Assembly (NCBI RefSeq): GCF_018860545.1
Contig: NZ_JAHKPN010000011.1
Span: forward strand, 124,001-188,000
DNA from: Winogradskyella psychrotolerans
Lineage (GTDB): Bacteria; Bacteroidota; Bacteroidia; Flavobacteriales; Flavobacteriaceae
Length of the DNA: 64,000 bases
Reading direction: 5' to 3'
The stretch's first letter is position 1. Each line of letters starts with the position of its first letter. Made by a program: the position numbers and the translations under genes. Under the pieces are notes generated by a model. The model searched no databases, was not told the DNA's origin, and saw only the letters and a program-made list of their open reading frames with translations. Positions 34,373-43,366 of the stretch are shown here, piece by piece.

Positions 34373-34831
34373 CTATATTCTTGGTTTAGCAATACCGCGA
34401 TCGTACATTACAATGCTACCTGCTACAGAAACATTCAAACTTAATTGTGATTTAAACTTTATTAAAAAATGGCTTTTTTCAATAGCTTGTTTAGACAAAC
34501 CATGGTCCTCTGCTCCTAATAAATAGACACAACGTCTCGGATGGTTAAACGTTTCTAAAGGAACAGCATCTTCGGCTAATTCCACTCCTACAAGCCGCGC
34601 TCCTTTTGGTATATTATTAAAGAAGTCCTCAAATGTGTCATAGTGAAAATAAGGCATGGATTTCACCGCGTTATGTGTATCACAAGCCTGTTTAGCATAC
34701 CGATTACCAATAGTAAAAATAAAACTCGCTCCAAGATTTTGAGCTGATCTCCAAAGCACACCTAGATTTTCTGGTGTTTTTCCATTCTGAATTCCAATAC
34801 CGAAAAATTCATTTGTAAAATTATCATTCAT
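34373..34831 (-). CDS. TrmH/SpoU-family RNA 2'-O-methyltransferase
   Basis: The 152-residue SPOUT enzyme contains the trefoil-knot SAM motifs: FFGIGIQNGKTPENLGVLWRSA (N-terminal, with the catalytic-type NxGxxxR), VYLLGAEDHGLS, and LNVSVAGSIVMYDR. It is short, with no added RNA-binding domain. Modification target (tRNA or rRNA) is not known. Confidence 0.92.
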   Translation of the reverse strand: MNDNFTNEFFGIGIQNGKTPENLGVLWRSAQNLGASFIFTIGNRYAKQACDTHNAVKSMPYFHYDTFEDFFNNIPKGARLVGVELAEDAVPLETFNHPRRCVYLLGAEDHGLSKQAIEKSHFLIKFKSQLSLNVSVAGSIVMYDRGIAKPRI

Positions 34832-34835
34832 AAGT

Positions 34836-34843
34836 CAAAAATA
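34836..34843 (-). promoter_or_regulatory. -7 box TATTTTTG directly before the methyltransferase gene
   Basis: TAnnTTTG on the minus strand lies only 4 bp before the ATG, so the transcript would have almost no leader. Confidence 0.4.
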
Positions 34844-34882
34844 TAAATTTCATCTTTATCTTTTTCATCAATTACTAATGAT

Positions 34883-34930
34883 AAAAAAAAGAGGTTGTTA
34901 GAATATTACTTACAATATTCTAACAACCTC
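34883..34930 (-). terminator. Terminator after the AraC-family gene
   Basis: A 17-bp perfect stem (34891-34907 with 34914-34930, loop of 6) is followed on the minus strand by eight T. It is one of the strongest hairpins in the window. Confidence 0.9.
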
Positions 34931-34952
34931 TGCCTGGTATTCAAAATGTATA

Positions 34953-35969
34953 TTATGCTGTTGCAGCTAACTTAATGTTTTGTTTGTACTCAATTGGTGA
35001 GCATTTGTATTGTTCTTTAAAAATTTTAGAAAAGTAACTTCTACTTGAAAATCCAAGAGAGTAAACAATTTCTGAAATATTTAAATCTGTGTTTTTAATA
35101 AGCTCCTCTGATTTTTGAACCCTTACAAATCTAATGTAGTTGTTTAAAGTTTTTCCATGCATCAACTTAAAGCCTTCTTGTACTTTAGCAGGACTAATTG
35201 AAATTTTAGCTGCTAATTCGATAACACTTAAGTTCGTTTCAGGAAAATTATTGATATAGTCTGATAGTTCCTTTACTTGTTTTAATTCAAATCCAGTGAG
35301 TGATCCTGTTGGGTTTTGAGCACTCTTAATATCTAATGAATGTTGCTCTATTTCCATAGCTAAGATAAAATTCACCAAGCCTTGAATTAGTAATACTCTT
35401 ACAACACCATTTTGCTTAATGGCTTTTAATTGCTTAATATTTTCTGCAATTTTTAAATTATAAGAACCAACGTAACTATAATCTGAAGTTTTACTATTAA
35501 TAAAAAGTTCCGAAACCATATGATTTATATGATGTTTAGCCGAGCTTTTCTCTGAAGTGTTCACAGACACTATCGTAGAATTTACATAAACGTCTTTATA
35601 AAAACTTATATGGTTTTCTGAGGTTTCAATATTTGCAGAAATACCTGTTTTAAATGTCTCAACTATATTTGATGTTCCTTTGCTGTCAAAAGCATGTTTC
35701 AGCTTACCTTCTGAACAATAGAGGAAGTTAACTACTGATTTCTTAGGACTTTTAACGATGAACTTAATGTCTTCCTTAAATTTTACATCAAACTCTATAA
35801 ATACTGTATTTCTTTCTAATTCTATGCCTCTAATTAAGCCAACTCCCAATTCATTATTTATTATCAACTCTACTTCTCTGTGGCTTGTTGTGAAAGTTCC
35901 ACCAACTTCATTTTTTAAAGCGTGAAACATTAATTCTAAATTATTTGCTTTAATTTCTATAGTTTTCAT
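34953..35969 (-). CDS. AraC-family transcriptional regulator
   Basis: Of 338 residues, the C-terminal 100 form the two HTH units of AraC proteins (YINNFPETNLSVIELAAKISISPAKVQEGFKLMHGKTLNNYIRFVR, then LNISEIVYSLGFSSRSYFSKIFKEQYKCSPIEYKQ). The N-terminal 230 residues do not match the usual cupin; they are beta-rich at first, with a helical linker near 185-215 (KIAENIKQLKAIKQNG). The inducer is unknown. It is followed by a strong terminator and preceded by a 46-residue ORF on the same strand. Confidence 0.9.
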   Translation of the reverse strand: MKTIEIKANNLELMFHALKNEVGGTFTTSHREVELIINNELGVGLIRGIELERNTVFIEFDVKFKEDIKFIVKSPKKSVVNFLYCSEGKLKHAFDSKGTSNIVETFKTGISANIETSENHISFYKDVYVNSTIVSVNTSEKSSAKHHINHMVSELFINSKTSDYSYVGSYNLKIAENIKQLKAIKQNGVVRVLLIQGLVNFILAMEIEQHSLDIKSAQNPTGSLTGFELKQVKELSDYINNFPETNLSVIELAAKISISPAKVQEGFKLMHGKTLNNYIRFVRVQKSEELIKNTDLNISEIVYSLGFSSRSYFSKIFKEQYKCSPIEYKQNIKLAATA

Positions 35970-36047
35970 AATGTGTTTGTTTTTGGTTAGACAGTAATTT
36001 GTTAATTCTAATTAGCTTTACTAATTAAGACAGTAAATTGTGTAAGC

Positions 36048-36188
36048 TTAAATTGCTTCTTTAGTATTCTGTATAGAGTTTAGTTTGGAATACCCTATTT
36101 CTGAATAAGCCACTTCTAATTTGCGTTTTGGAAAAATTCTTCCCACTCTTGCGAATTGCTTTTGTAGTTGTTTAGATGATATTTTCAT
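36048..36188 (-). CDS. Small basic protein, 46 residues, unknown
   Basis: It reads MKISSKQLQKQFARVGRIF, continues with PKRKLEVAYSEIGYSKLNS, and ends IQNTKEAI. The N-terminus is strongly basic and possibly helical. A longer frame from 36257 exists but its first 23 residues look like untranslated leader. It lies 78 bp upstream of the AraC-type gene on the same strand. No family is recognised; support is moderate to low. Confidence 0.4.
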   Translation of the reverse strand: MKISSKQLQKQFARVGRIFPKRKLEVAYSEIGYSKLNSIQNTKEAI

Positions 36189-36491
36189 GGTGTAATTGAT
36201 TAGGTTGTTTTTGTTATGACAAAGTAACGAACACTTATAGCTTACTCTGTTATACAATTCCCTAGTTTTGTTACATCATTACAAAAAAGTGTTAAACAAA
36301 AGCCAAAATAAGCATTGCATGAGGTATCACATTTGAAAACTGCACAAAGTCATCTCCTTCATGATGAAGACATTAAACGTTATACAATGAATATGCTAGT
36401 CGGTGAATAAAAGTTAGCTAGTGAATGGAAGGAAATATAAAACTTGAAGTATATGATCGTGTCAGATCCAAGATCAGTTATACACCTAATA
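36189..36491. other. Intergenic DNA without a supported gene
   Basis: About 300 bp between two small genes. I found no ORF with support, no strong hairpin and no clear TAnnTTTG box. Confidence 0.45.
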
Positions 36492-36632
36492 TTACTTTTT
36501 ATTAATAACTATAAGTAAAATTAATGCCACAATTAGTAATGAGTGTATTATGGCAGATAAGGCATACACAAAAAAACCAATGGCCCATAGGATAACTAAG
36601 AGTACTAAAAAAACATAAAGAAAGGTTTTCAT
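36492..36632 (-). CDS. Small membrane protein, lmo0937/DUF5670 family
   Basis: The 46-residue protein begins MKTFLYVFLVLLVILWAIGF, continues with FVYALSAIIHSLLIVALILL, and ends IVINKK. It has two membrane helices with the WAIGFF...IH.LL core that marks this tiny family, widespread in Bacteroidota and Firmicutes and often encoded beside stress or envelope genes. Function unknown. ATG at 36630-36632 and TAA at 36492-36494 are clear. Confidence 0.75.
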   Translation of the reverse strand: MKTFLYVFLVLLVILWAIGFFVYALSAIIHSLLIVALILLIVINKK

Positions 36633-36819
36633 TGTAAAATGACGATTTTATTAAGGGCTTTAACTTGTTTTAGAAACTTGTTATAAACCATTATATATCG
36701 CTCAAGTAACTATAAACATGCGGAGTTAAATTCATAACAAATATGCACAATCTCGAATTGAGCATGTTATACAATTTCAGAAAATGTTTATACTATTTTA
36801 AGAACTTCGTCCAGGTCTG

Positions 36820-38601
36820 CTATTTTAGAAACGGTAGATAAATAGTAAATGTGGCTCCAATATTAGGCTCTCCTTTGGCTATAATAATACCTTTGTGATT
36901 TTCTACTATCTTTTTACAAATAGCTAAACCGATGCCTGTGCCTGAGTATTCAGACTTACCATGTAACCTATTAAAGAGTAAAAATATTTTATCTGCGTAA
37001 ACTTGGTCAAAACCAATACCATTATCCTTAAACGTAATTTTATGATGATATTTATACAAAGAATTCTTAATTTGATTGACCTCTCTTGAAAGCACTTCTT
37101 GGTGTGTTATTTCAATAATTGGAGGTACTCCTTCTCTACTATACTTTAATGAATTACTTATTAGGTTAATGAACAACTGTTGTATTTGAAAAGAAACAAC
37201 GTCCATTGTTGGCAATTCATCACAAATAATTTTAGCTTGTTTTTCTTCAATACTATCAAAGAGTTCTGCTTGAGCATCTTCTAATAGCATGTTCATATTC
37301 GTCTTAATATATTCTTTTTCTGACGTGTTGGTACGAGAATATTGTAATAAATCTTCAATAAGCATACGCATCCTAGCAGAGGCAGACTTCATTCTCTGAA
37401 TATAATCCTTTCCACTCTCAGAAATACGATCCTTTTCTTTACTTTCTAATCTTGAAAGGAAGGTCTGTATTTTGCGCAATGGTTCTTGTAAATCATGACT
37501 TGCAACATAGTTAAACGCAGACAATTCTTTATTTGTGCGTTCTAATTCTTGGTTACGCTGCTCAATAATTCTGTAATTTTCTACTTCATTTGTAGCATCA
37601 ACAGTAACTCCCAACATTGTTTTAACACCTTGAGCATCATCCATAAGCTTAGAAAACGCTTTTAGATGCCTAATAGTCCCATCTTTATGCACAACACGAA
37701 AATTGGTGAAGGGAAGTTCTTCTTCTCTCATCATTGTATTTACTTGCTGGCCTAAATTATCTAGATCCTCTTCATGTACATATTTATAGAAGTTTTCTAA
37801 GGTTGGCTCAAAGCTTTGAGGCTCTTCTCCTACTAAGCGGTACAAATTATCTGAAAATTCAAACTCATTTTCCTCAATATACCAAACCCAAGTACTACTA
37901 TCACTTACAATTTCAGATTGCTTAGTCAGTTTTTCAAAAACATCTAATTCTGTATTACTCTCTTTTAAAGCTCTTAAATCTGATGTCATTTTTAAATAAG
38001 CCAATAGAAGAATAACCAGAGTAACAATCAATAAACCATAAAAAAACAAAGGTGTTAGTCCTATTTTCTTTTCATTAATCTTTTGATGTTCGGTCAACAA
38101 ACTTTGTTCTAATCTCAACATTTCAATGATATCCTCACGGATTCTATCCATCCTAATTTCACCTTCATGCAATGAGAATAAAAGTTCTTGTGTTAATATA
38201 GTGTTATCTTCATTAGTGAGGGTAAAAGACTTATCAAAGTTTTCGAATCGCTTCGCTATATCAACCTTTAACACCTTGAGCTTTTCAACTTGCCCACCTT
38301 TAGGAATAATAAGCGTATCTAATGCTGTAAGGTTGTTTTGTATTTTATTAAGACTCTCTTGGTAAGGGTTAAGAAACAAAGAATCGCTGGTTAATAGATA
38401 ACCTCTTTGGCCTATTTCAGCATCTTTAAGATTAGAAATTAATAGTTCTAACTCACTTCTTAGCTCATAATTATCTTCTACCTCTTGTGAAGTCTGAGAC
38501 AGTTCGCTAATATGTTTATACATAAAACCACCTATACACAAAATAACAAAAAGCCCAACTAAAAAAGCGGTTCTCAGGTATCTACTTGACGGTGTTGGCA
38601 T
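36820..38601 (-). CDS. Hybrid-sensing histidine kinase: CHASE3, PAS, HisKA, HATPase
   Basis: The 593-residue inner-membrane sensor has helices at about 11-27 and 183-203 that bracket a CHASE3 extracytoplasmic domain (with AEIGQRGYLLTSD). A PAS/PAC fold follows (about 225-340, STWVWYIEENEFEFSDNLYRLVG and FRVVHKDGTIRHLKAFSKLM), then HisKA with H369 in ASHDLQEPLRKIQTF. The ATPase domain has N box NLISNSLKYS, DNGIGFD and GTGIGLAICKKIVENH. It lies 3 bp after a response regulator gene. The kinase type resembles phytochrome-like HKs that signal to Rcp1-type regulators. Confidence 0.93.
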   Translation of the reverse strand: MPTPSSRYLRTAFLVGLFVILCIGGFMYKHISELSQTSQEVEDNYELRSELELLISNLKDAEIGQRGYLLTSDSLFLNPYQESLNKIQNNLTALDTLIIPKGGQVEKLKVLKVDIAKRFENFDKSFTLTNEDNTILTQELLFSLHEGEIRMDRIREDIIEMLRLEQSLLTEHQKINEKKIGLTPLFFYGLLIVTLVILLLAYLKMTSDLRALKESNTELDVFEKLTKQSEIVSDSSTWVWYIEENEFEFSDNLYRLVGEEPQSFEPTLENFYKYVHEEDLDNLGQQVNTMMREEELPFTNFRVVHKDGTIRHLKAFSKLMDDAQGVKTMLGVTVDATNEVENYRIIEQRNQELERTNKELSAFNYVASHDLQEPLRKIQTFLSRLESKEKDRISESGKDYIQRMKSASARMRMLIEDLLQYSRTNTSEKEYIKTNMNMLLEDAQAELFDSIEEKQAKIICDELPTMDVVSFQIQQLFINLISNSLKYSREGVPPIIEITHQEVLSREVNQIKNSLYKYHHKITFKDNGIGFDQVYADKIFLLFNRLHGKSEYSGTGIGLAICKKIVENHKGIIIAKGEPNIGATFTIYLPFLK

Positions 38602-38604
38602 ATA

Positions 38605-39051
38605 TTATAATCTTAATAAAAAGTTGTCTTTATTTAATCCGCTAGTATGATATTGCCAATTTGTAGTCACCACTTCTGAAAGCACTTTTTTCAGCTTTTC
38701 AAAATCATTAGGTTTCTTTATATATACATTGGCACCTTTAACAAAGGTATTTTCAATATCTTCTTCAGACGCTGATGTGGAGTAAATAGCAATCGCCATA
38801 TCACGCAATTGTTTGGTGTCTTTAATTTCTTTCAAACATTCAAGTCCAGATTTCTTCGGCATATTTAAATCTAGAAATAACAAGTTTGGAAGTGTACGGT
38901 CTGCTCCATTCAAATACTCCATCAATTCTACACCATCCTTAAAAAGTAAAACTTTACTTTTAATTTTCAACTCTTCAAAGGCTTCTGTAAAAAACAATCT
39001 ATCATCCTCATCATCATCAGCCAAAGCTATATTAATATAATCGCTATTCAT
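38605..39051 (-). CDS. Single-domain response regulator (Rcp1 type)
   Basis: The 148-residue protein is only a receiver: acidic pair D12/D13, phosphoacceptor D61 in LLFLDLNMPKKSG, S91 in IYSTSA and K112 in VYIKKP. There is no output domain. It is encoded just before the histidine kinase and 18 bp after the HTH gene, so it likely takes phosphate from that kinase and acts by protein contact. Confidence 0.93.
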   Translation of the reverse strand: MNSDYINIALADDDEDDRLFFTEAFEELKIKSKVLLFKDGVELMEYLNGADRTLPNLLFLDLNMPKKSGLECLKEIKDTKQLRDMAIAIYSTSASEEDIENTFVKGANVYIKKPNDFEKLKKVLSEVVTTNWQYHTSGLNKDNFLLRL

Positions 39052-39069
39052 ATGTACAACCGTTAAAGG

Positions 39070-39618
39070 TTAATTTATTTGTTTTCTTTTCGCAATAATA
39101 CGCTGAAAAGCTGAAGGCGTAATGCCTGTTGTATTTTTAAATTGCTTACTCAAATGTGCTACACTAGAATAGTTGAGTTTAAATGCTATTTCGGTTAGTG
39201 AAAGTTCTTCACTTGTTAATAATATCTTTGTATATTCTATTTTCTGTAATATAATAAAATTTTCAATGGAAGTATAAGTCACTTCCGAAAATAAGTTGGA
39301 CAAATAATTATAATTCTCGTCTAATTGTTCAGACAAATAAACAGAGGTCTTTACGTTGATATCCTTCTCATTAAATACCATATCTACTATGACATCTTTA
39401 ATTTTTTGGATTATAATTTTCTTTGGGTCTTCAACAACCTCAATCCCAAAACTATTAATATCATTATGAAATGCATCTAGCTGCTCTTTTGATACCTTAT
39501 CCTTCAATTCTATCTCCCCAAAAGCAACTTGTTGATAATTGAATTGATGCGCCTTCAACTTCTGTTCTAGAACAGTATTACAAACTTTAGTAAAGTCGAA
39601 TTTTAACAATAATTTCAT
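39070..39618 (-). CDS. AraC-type HTH protein with small N-terminal domain
   Basis: Of 182 residues, the C-terminal 95 match an AraC HTH pair (YLSEQLDENYNYLSNLFSEVTYTSIENFIILQKIEYTKILL, LTEIAFKLNYSSVAHLSKQFKNTTGITPSAFQ). The first 65 look like a compact alpha/beta (HMA/ACT-like) domain: MKLLLKFDFTKVCNTVLEQKL ... INSFGIEVVEDPK. The type is common beside two-component genes in this phylum. It is first in the operon with the response regulator and kinase. Confidence 0.88.
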   Translation of the reverse strand: MKLLLKFDFTKVCNTVLEQKLKAHQFNYQQVAFGEIELKDKVSKEQLDAFHNDINSFGIEVVEDPKKIIIQKIKDVIVDMVFNEKDINVKTSVYLSEQLDENYNYLSNLFSEVTYTSIENFIILQKIEYTKILLTSEELSLTEIAFKLNYSSVAHLSKQFKNTTGITPSAFQRIIAKRKQIN

Positions 39619-39844
39619 TATAAAACGTATCGTATTAGATTATTATTTACTCTATTTTGATTTTAATCAAATTTAATACTAAAAAACGCATTTATCACCA
39701 TGTTATTTTGAAGAATTATCAAAACTGATTAGAACACCTATTCTAGTTCAGATCATATGAAAGAGGAACAACAATTTCGCACAACTACAAGTCAATATCA
39801 TACTGAATGTTATCCATTTACAGAAACGGGCTAATTATTGAGCA

Positions 39845-39872
39845 TAAAAAAAGCCGATCATTATGATCGGCT
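39845..39872 (-). terminator. Terminator after the SYLF-domain gene
   Basis: An 8- to 10-bp stem (39852-39861 with 39863-39872) is followed on the minus strand by a T run, 25 bp after the stop. Confidence 0.8.
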
Positions 39873-39896
39873 CTAACTTTTAATTTCAAGATGGAC

Positions 39897-40427
39897 TTAA
39901 AATTCTGAGAATTTAAATTTTTGACCACCAACGGATACATCTGCCATAGCTCCCGCTTTAGATTTTGCAAATGTCACAACACCATCATTATAATTGGCAT
40001 TTTTACTAGCTCCTTTATCTACTATTACAGCCTTAGCTTCCGCAGAAAACTCAAAATTCCCTTGCTTAAACTCGTTTAAAGCCGCTTCAGTTTCAAAGAA
40101 AACGACTTGCATGTACGCTTCTCCACCAGCTTGTAAACCAACATCTAACTTTTTCATACCGGCCATTCCAATTGGCATTCCATCCTTATAAACGACTCCA
40201 TTACCTGAAGCTGCACCTACGATTAATGCTCCTTCTCCTACATTAGGAAAAACAACATAACCAGAGGAATTACTAAAAAATTTCTCCAATCCTTTATCTA
40301 AACTTTTCAGCTTAGAGATTGCTTTTTCGGCATCCATCATAACGCGCTTATCATCTTTATTTTGTGCAAATGCAAATACGGTTACAAACATTAATGCCAT
40401 TGTTACTATAAAATTTCTAATTTTCAT
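39897..40427 (-). CDS. Exported SYLF-domain (YSC84/DUF500) protein
   Basis: The 176-residue product has a signal peptide (1-21, ending AFAQ) and a SYLF lipid-binding-type domain (about 40-175): GYVVFPNVGEGALIVGAASGNG, VYKDGMPIGMAGMKKLDVGLQAGGEAY, FFETEAALNEFKQGNFEFSAEAKAV. Bacterial members are periplasmic and of unknown function; eukaryotic ones bind phosphoinositides. It stands alone with its own terminator and forms the edge of the signalling block. Confidence 0.9.
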   Translation of the reverse strand: MKIRNFIVTMALMFVTVFAFAQNKDDKRVMMDAEKAISKLKSLDKGLEKFFSNSSGYVVFPNVGEGALIVGAASGNGVVYKDGMPIGMAGMKKLDVGLQAGGEAYMQVVFFETEAALNEFKQGNFEFSAEAKAVIVDKGASKNANYNDGVVTFAKSKAGAMADVSVGGQKFKFSEF

Positions 40428-40579
40428 AATTTTAAATTTATTGATTAAACATTTATTTTAAAGAAAGTGTTCAAACCAAGTGTCTCAAACTTTCTTATCG
40501 TAAAATTATGAGTATTACCTAACTCTAATTGATGCTATTCAATTAATTCTTGATGTTATTGATGATAATAGAAAAGACA

Positions 40580-40614
40580 TAAAAAAAACCCATCAACTAT
40601 TTCTAGTGATGGGT
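40580..40614 (-). terminator. Terminator of tRNA-fMet
   Basis: An 8-bp stem (40588-40595 with 40607-40614) is followed on the minus strand by a run of T, 9 bp beyond the tRNA. Confidence 0.75.
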
Positions 40615-40623
40615 CTTGCTTAG

Positions 40624-40696
<73 letters not shown>

Positions 40697-40769
40697 ATGT
40701 GTATTCAAAAAACGATTTTCTTAGCTTTTAACTCTCGGTTCATAATGCCGACATATCGTTTTGGGACTG

Positions 40770-40799
40770 CAAAGATAATACTTTTTTTGAAATAACAAA
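40770..40799 (-). promoter_or_regulatory. Promoter of tRNA-fMet
   Basis: On the minus strand TTG (40796-40798), 18 bp, TATCTTTG (40770-40777). The -7 match is exact and the spacing a little short. Confidence 0.5.
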
Positions 40800-40870
40800 A
40801 TCTAAATAAAAAAATAACGCTCAAAAATAAAATTGAACGTTATCACTTATATTAAATTATGGCTAGAAAT

Positions 40871-41716
40871 TTAATTATCATCCTCTTCGTCAGTATCTAA
40901 TGTTGCTAATGCTCCTTTTCTATTAACTTCATCAAGGTCAAAATCAACAATATTTGGAAGTTTATCTTTTAATGCTGCAAAATTACCTTTGAATTGATTG
41001 TCTCCTAACAGTAGTGTTTTTAAGTTGGTTAACTGTGCCAACTCATTTGGAAGTTCACCGTAAAATGCATTATTAGACAATACTAATTCTTCTAACTCTG
41101 CAAGTCCTCCTATAGATGAAGGAATCTTACCTAATAATTGATTATCAAATACGCTTAATACTTTTAACGATTTTAAACTCGATAAACTTGAAGGTAGTGT
41201 GCCCTTTAATTGATTGCTACTTAATATTAAATTTTCCAAATGTGTTAAGCTTCCAATAGATGAAGGAATCTCTCCAGAAAAATCATTATTAAATAACTCT
41301 AATGATTTTAAATTTGATAATTTTCCAATATCTGAAGGAATACTTCCACTAAAAATATTTGAGAATAATTTTAACTCTTCTAAGTTAATCATGCGTACCA
41401 AAGAACTTGGCAATTCACCACTAAGTTTATTGAATGATAAGTTAAGAACCTTTAAATGTTTTAATTTTGAAATTGACTCAGGGAGCGTACCTTCTAAACC
41501 ATTAAAACTTAAGTTGATTCCAACAACATTTTCATCTTCTATGGTTAAACCATGCCATGTTGAAACGGGCTTCTTTAAATTCCATGATTGACTCCAGGAA
41601 TCACCGTTAGTTGCATTGTATAAATCTACAAGTGCTGTCTTTTGATCTTGAGAAACTTCTGCAAAAGAGAATAATGAAATTAAGCAGAATACTAATGTTA
41701 TACTAAGTGTCTTCAT
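40871..41716 (-). CDS. Exported leucine-rich-repeat protein
   Basis: The 281-residue product has a signal peptide (1-19, ending FSFA) and a capping segment with NATNGDSWSQSWNLKKPVSTWHGLT (about 32-58). About eight plant-type LRRs of 24 residues follow (LxxLxxLxLxxNxFxGxIPSSIG), then an acidic tail DTDEEDDN. No sorting domain is seen, so it may stay periplasmic or be exported otherwise. Such repeats usually bind proteins or glycans. The start at 41716 gives the signal peptide; the longer frame does not. Confidence 0.88.
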   Translation of the reverse strand: MKTLSITLVFCLISLFSFAEVSQDQKTALVDLYNATNGDSWSQSWNLKKPVSTWHGLTIEDENVVGINLSFNGLEGTLPESISKLKHLKVLNLSFNKLSGELPSSLVRMINLEELKLFSNIFSGSIPSDIGKLSNLKSLELFNNDFSGEIPSSIGSLTHLENLILSSNQLKGTLPSSLSSLKSLKVLSVFDNQLLGKIPSSIGGLAELEELVLSNNAFYGELPNELAQLTNLKTLLLGDNQFKGNFAALKDKLPNIVDFDLDEVNRKGALATLDTDEEDDN

Positions 41717-41848
41717 AATTGTAGGATTTTGTGGAGGGACACAATAACAATGCGAATTTACCTGTTTTATCAATAAACGGCAAATTTTTTCGACGAACTG
41801 CACACTTAAAAACGCAAATACCTATTATTCAGCATTTTACAAATATAC

Positions 41849-42028
41849 CTAAGACATACTTTTAGCAACAAAACTAAGAATATTCTGTTGCTCAATGGCT
41901 ACCGTTATTTGTATAGGATTACAACAAATTTCACAATCCTCTATATAATTTTGATTACTTTGAGACAAATCAACTAACATTGAAATTTGTTGCCAACAGT
42001 ATGGACATTGAAAGAAATACTCATCCAT
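41849..42028 (-). CDS. CPXCG-motif cysteine-rich small protein
   Basis: The 59-residue protein begins MDEYFFQCPYCWQQISMLVD, has CEICCNPIQI in the middle, and ends SFVAKSMS. The paired CPYC and CEIC/CC knuckles match the Cys-rich CPXCG family of small zinc-ribbon-like proteins. ATG at 42026-42028 is clear. It lies 12 bp after the efflux operon on the same strand and may be its last gene. Function unknown. Confidence 0.8.
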   Translation of the reverse strand: MDEYFFQCPYCWQQISMLVDLSQSNQNYIEDCEICCNPIQITVAIEQQNILSFVAKSMS

Positions 42029-42040
42029 AATAGTTACAAT

Positions 42041-43366
42041 TTAAAATTGAACATTCAGTAATTCTCCACTAATTTGCAGGACTTCTAACTCCGATAGTTT
42101 TGCAGCAAACTTAGCTTGATTCCGACTTAATTCTGCATTTAATAAATTAACTTGAGCTTGTCTAAACTCGATAGAATTAACTTGTCCTATTTTGAATTTC
42201 TCTTGTGTACGATCAAAATTATTTTGAGCCGTTACAATATTCTTTTCTTGAATATTATAAATTTCAAGCTTATTCTCGTAATTATCCCAAGCGTTATTAA
42301 AGTCACGCTCTATATTCAGTAAAATATTTTCTTTTTGAAGCTCTTGAGTCTCTAAATTAATCTTAGCATTTCTTATGGTGGTAATTGTTGTTCCTCCATC
42401 AAATAAGTCCCAACTTAGACTTAAACCACCAGATAAACCTGTGTTAGTTGATACAGCCAAAAATGAAGCAGCATTGTTGTTATTTTTATTCCAGCCATAA
42501 GACCCCGTAAGTCCTACCGTTGGTAAATATGCTGATTTACCAGAATTAATATCTAGTTTACTTATTTCAATATTTTTTTCGGTTTGAAGCAATGCTACAT
42601 TTCTAGATTTTGCTTTTTCAAATAAGCTATCTTTTTGGAACTGTAGCATAAACTCAACGTCTGTTTCAACTTTAAAGTCAGTAGTAAATGATTCTCCTAA
42701 TACCAATTTTAAATCACGCTTGGCCGTTTTTAAATCTTGCTTCGTATTAATAATATTGATACTATCGGTATTAATATCAACTTCTGCGTTTAAAACTTCA
42801 AGCTTCGTATTTTGACCATATTCAAACTGATATTCAGCGCGTATTAATCGATCTTTAGTATTGTTTAACGTTTCTTCTAAAGCATTTAAATTATCCGAAA
42901 GTTGAGCCACGTTATAATACACAGAAAACAACTGAAGTATCGTTGTTTCTATAGTTTCTCTAGCCTGTAGTTCAGATAAGTCATATTGTTCCTTTAATCG
43001 CTTATAATTATAGCGTCTGCCCAAACCATCAAAAATGGTATAACTCACCTCTATGCTTGCATTATAATTAGAACTTTCTGCAGCATTTAATTTCGTGATT
43101 GAACCATCTGAAAATTCTGCTTCTGTATCATCTAAATTATAAGTGGCCCCTGCACTGCCAGTTACTGTTGGTAAAAACTCTGTATTAAAGATACTGGTAT
43201 TATTCTCCGCTATAGCTACTGCATTATTGGCAATTTTAACCCCATAATTATTTTCTAAAGCGAGCGAAACTGCTTTTTCTTTTGATAATATATCTTGTGC
43301 TTGCAAACCAACCCAGCATGCAAAAAACACAAATGTAAGTTGGCTTTTAGTGATCATTTGCTTCAT
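42041..43366 (-). CDS. TolC-family outer-membrane efflux protein
   Basis: The 441-residue product has a signal peptide (ending LQAQ) and two outer-membrane efflux repeats with long coiled coils (about 30-220 and 240-435, for example NNAWDNYENKLEIYNIQEKNI). It forms the exit duct of the tripartite pump with the adaptor and RND genes upstream. Its start lies 20 bp inside the end of the RND gene, so translation is coupled. Confidence 0.93.
   Translation of the reverse strand: MKQMITKSQLTFVFFACWVGLQAQDILSKEKAVSLALENNYGVKIANNAVAIAENNTSIFNTEFLPTVTGSAGATYNLDDTEAEFSDGSITKLNAAESSNYNASIEVSYTIFDGLGRRYNYKRLKEQYDLSELQARETIETTILQLFSVYYNVAQLSDNLNALEETLNNTKDRLIRAEYQFEYGQNTKLEVLNAEVDINTDSINIINTKQDLKTAKRDLKLVLGESFTTDFKVETDVEFMLQFQKDSLFEKAKSRNVALLQTEKNIEISKLDINSGKSAYLPTVGLTGSYGWNKNNNNAASFLAVSTNTGLSGGLSLSWDLFDGGTTITTIRNAKINLETQELQKENILLNIERDFNNAWDNYENKLEIYNIQEKNIVTAQNNFDRTQEKFKIGQVNSIEFRQAQVNLLNAELSRNQAKFAAKLSELEVLQISGELLNVQF

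Noticed and set aside
39757..39834. 25-codon ORF between the HTH and SYLF genes
   Set aside because: Polar sequence without signal, promoter or family features; consistent with chance.
41214..41591. 125-codon frame opposite the LRR gene
   Set aside because: The repeats of the LRR gene produce periodic open frames on the other strand.
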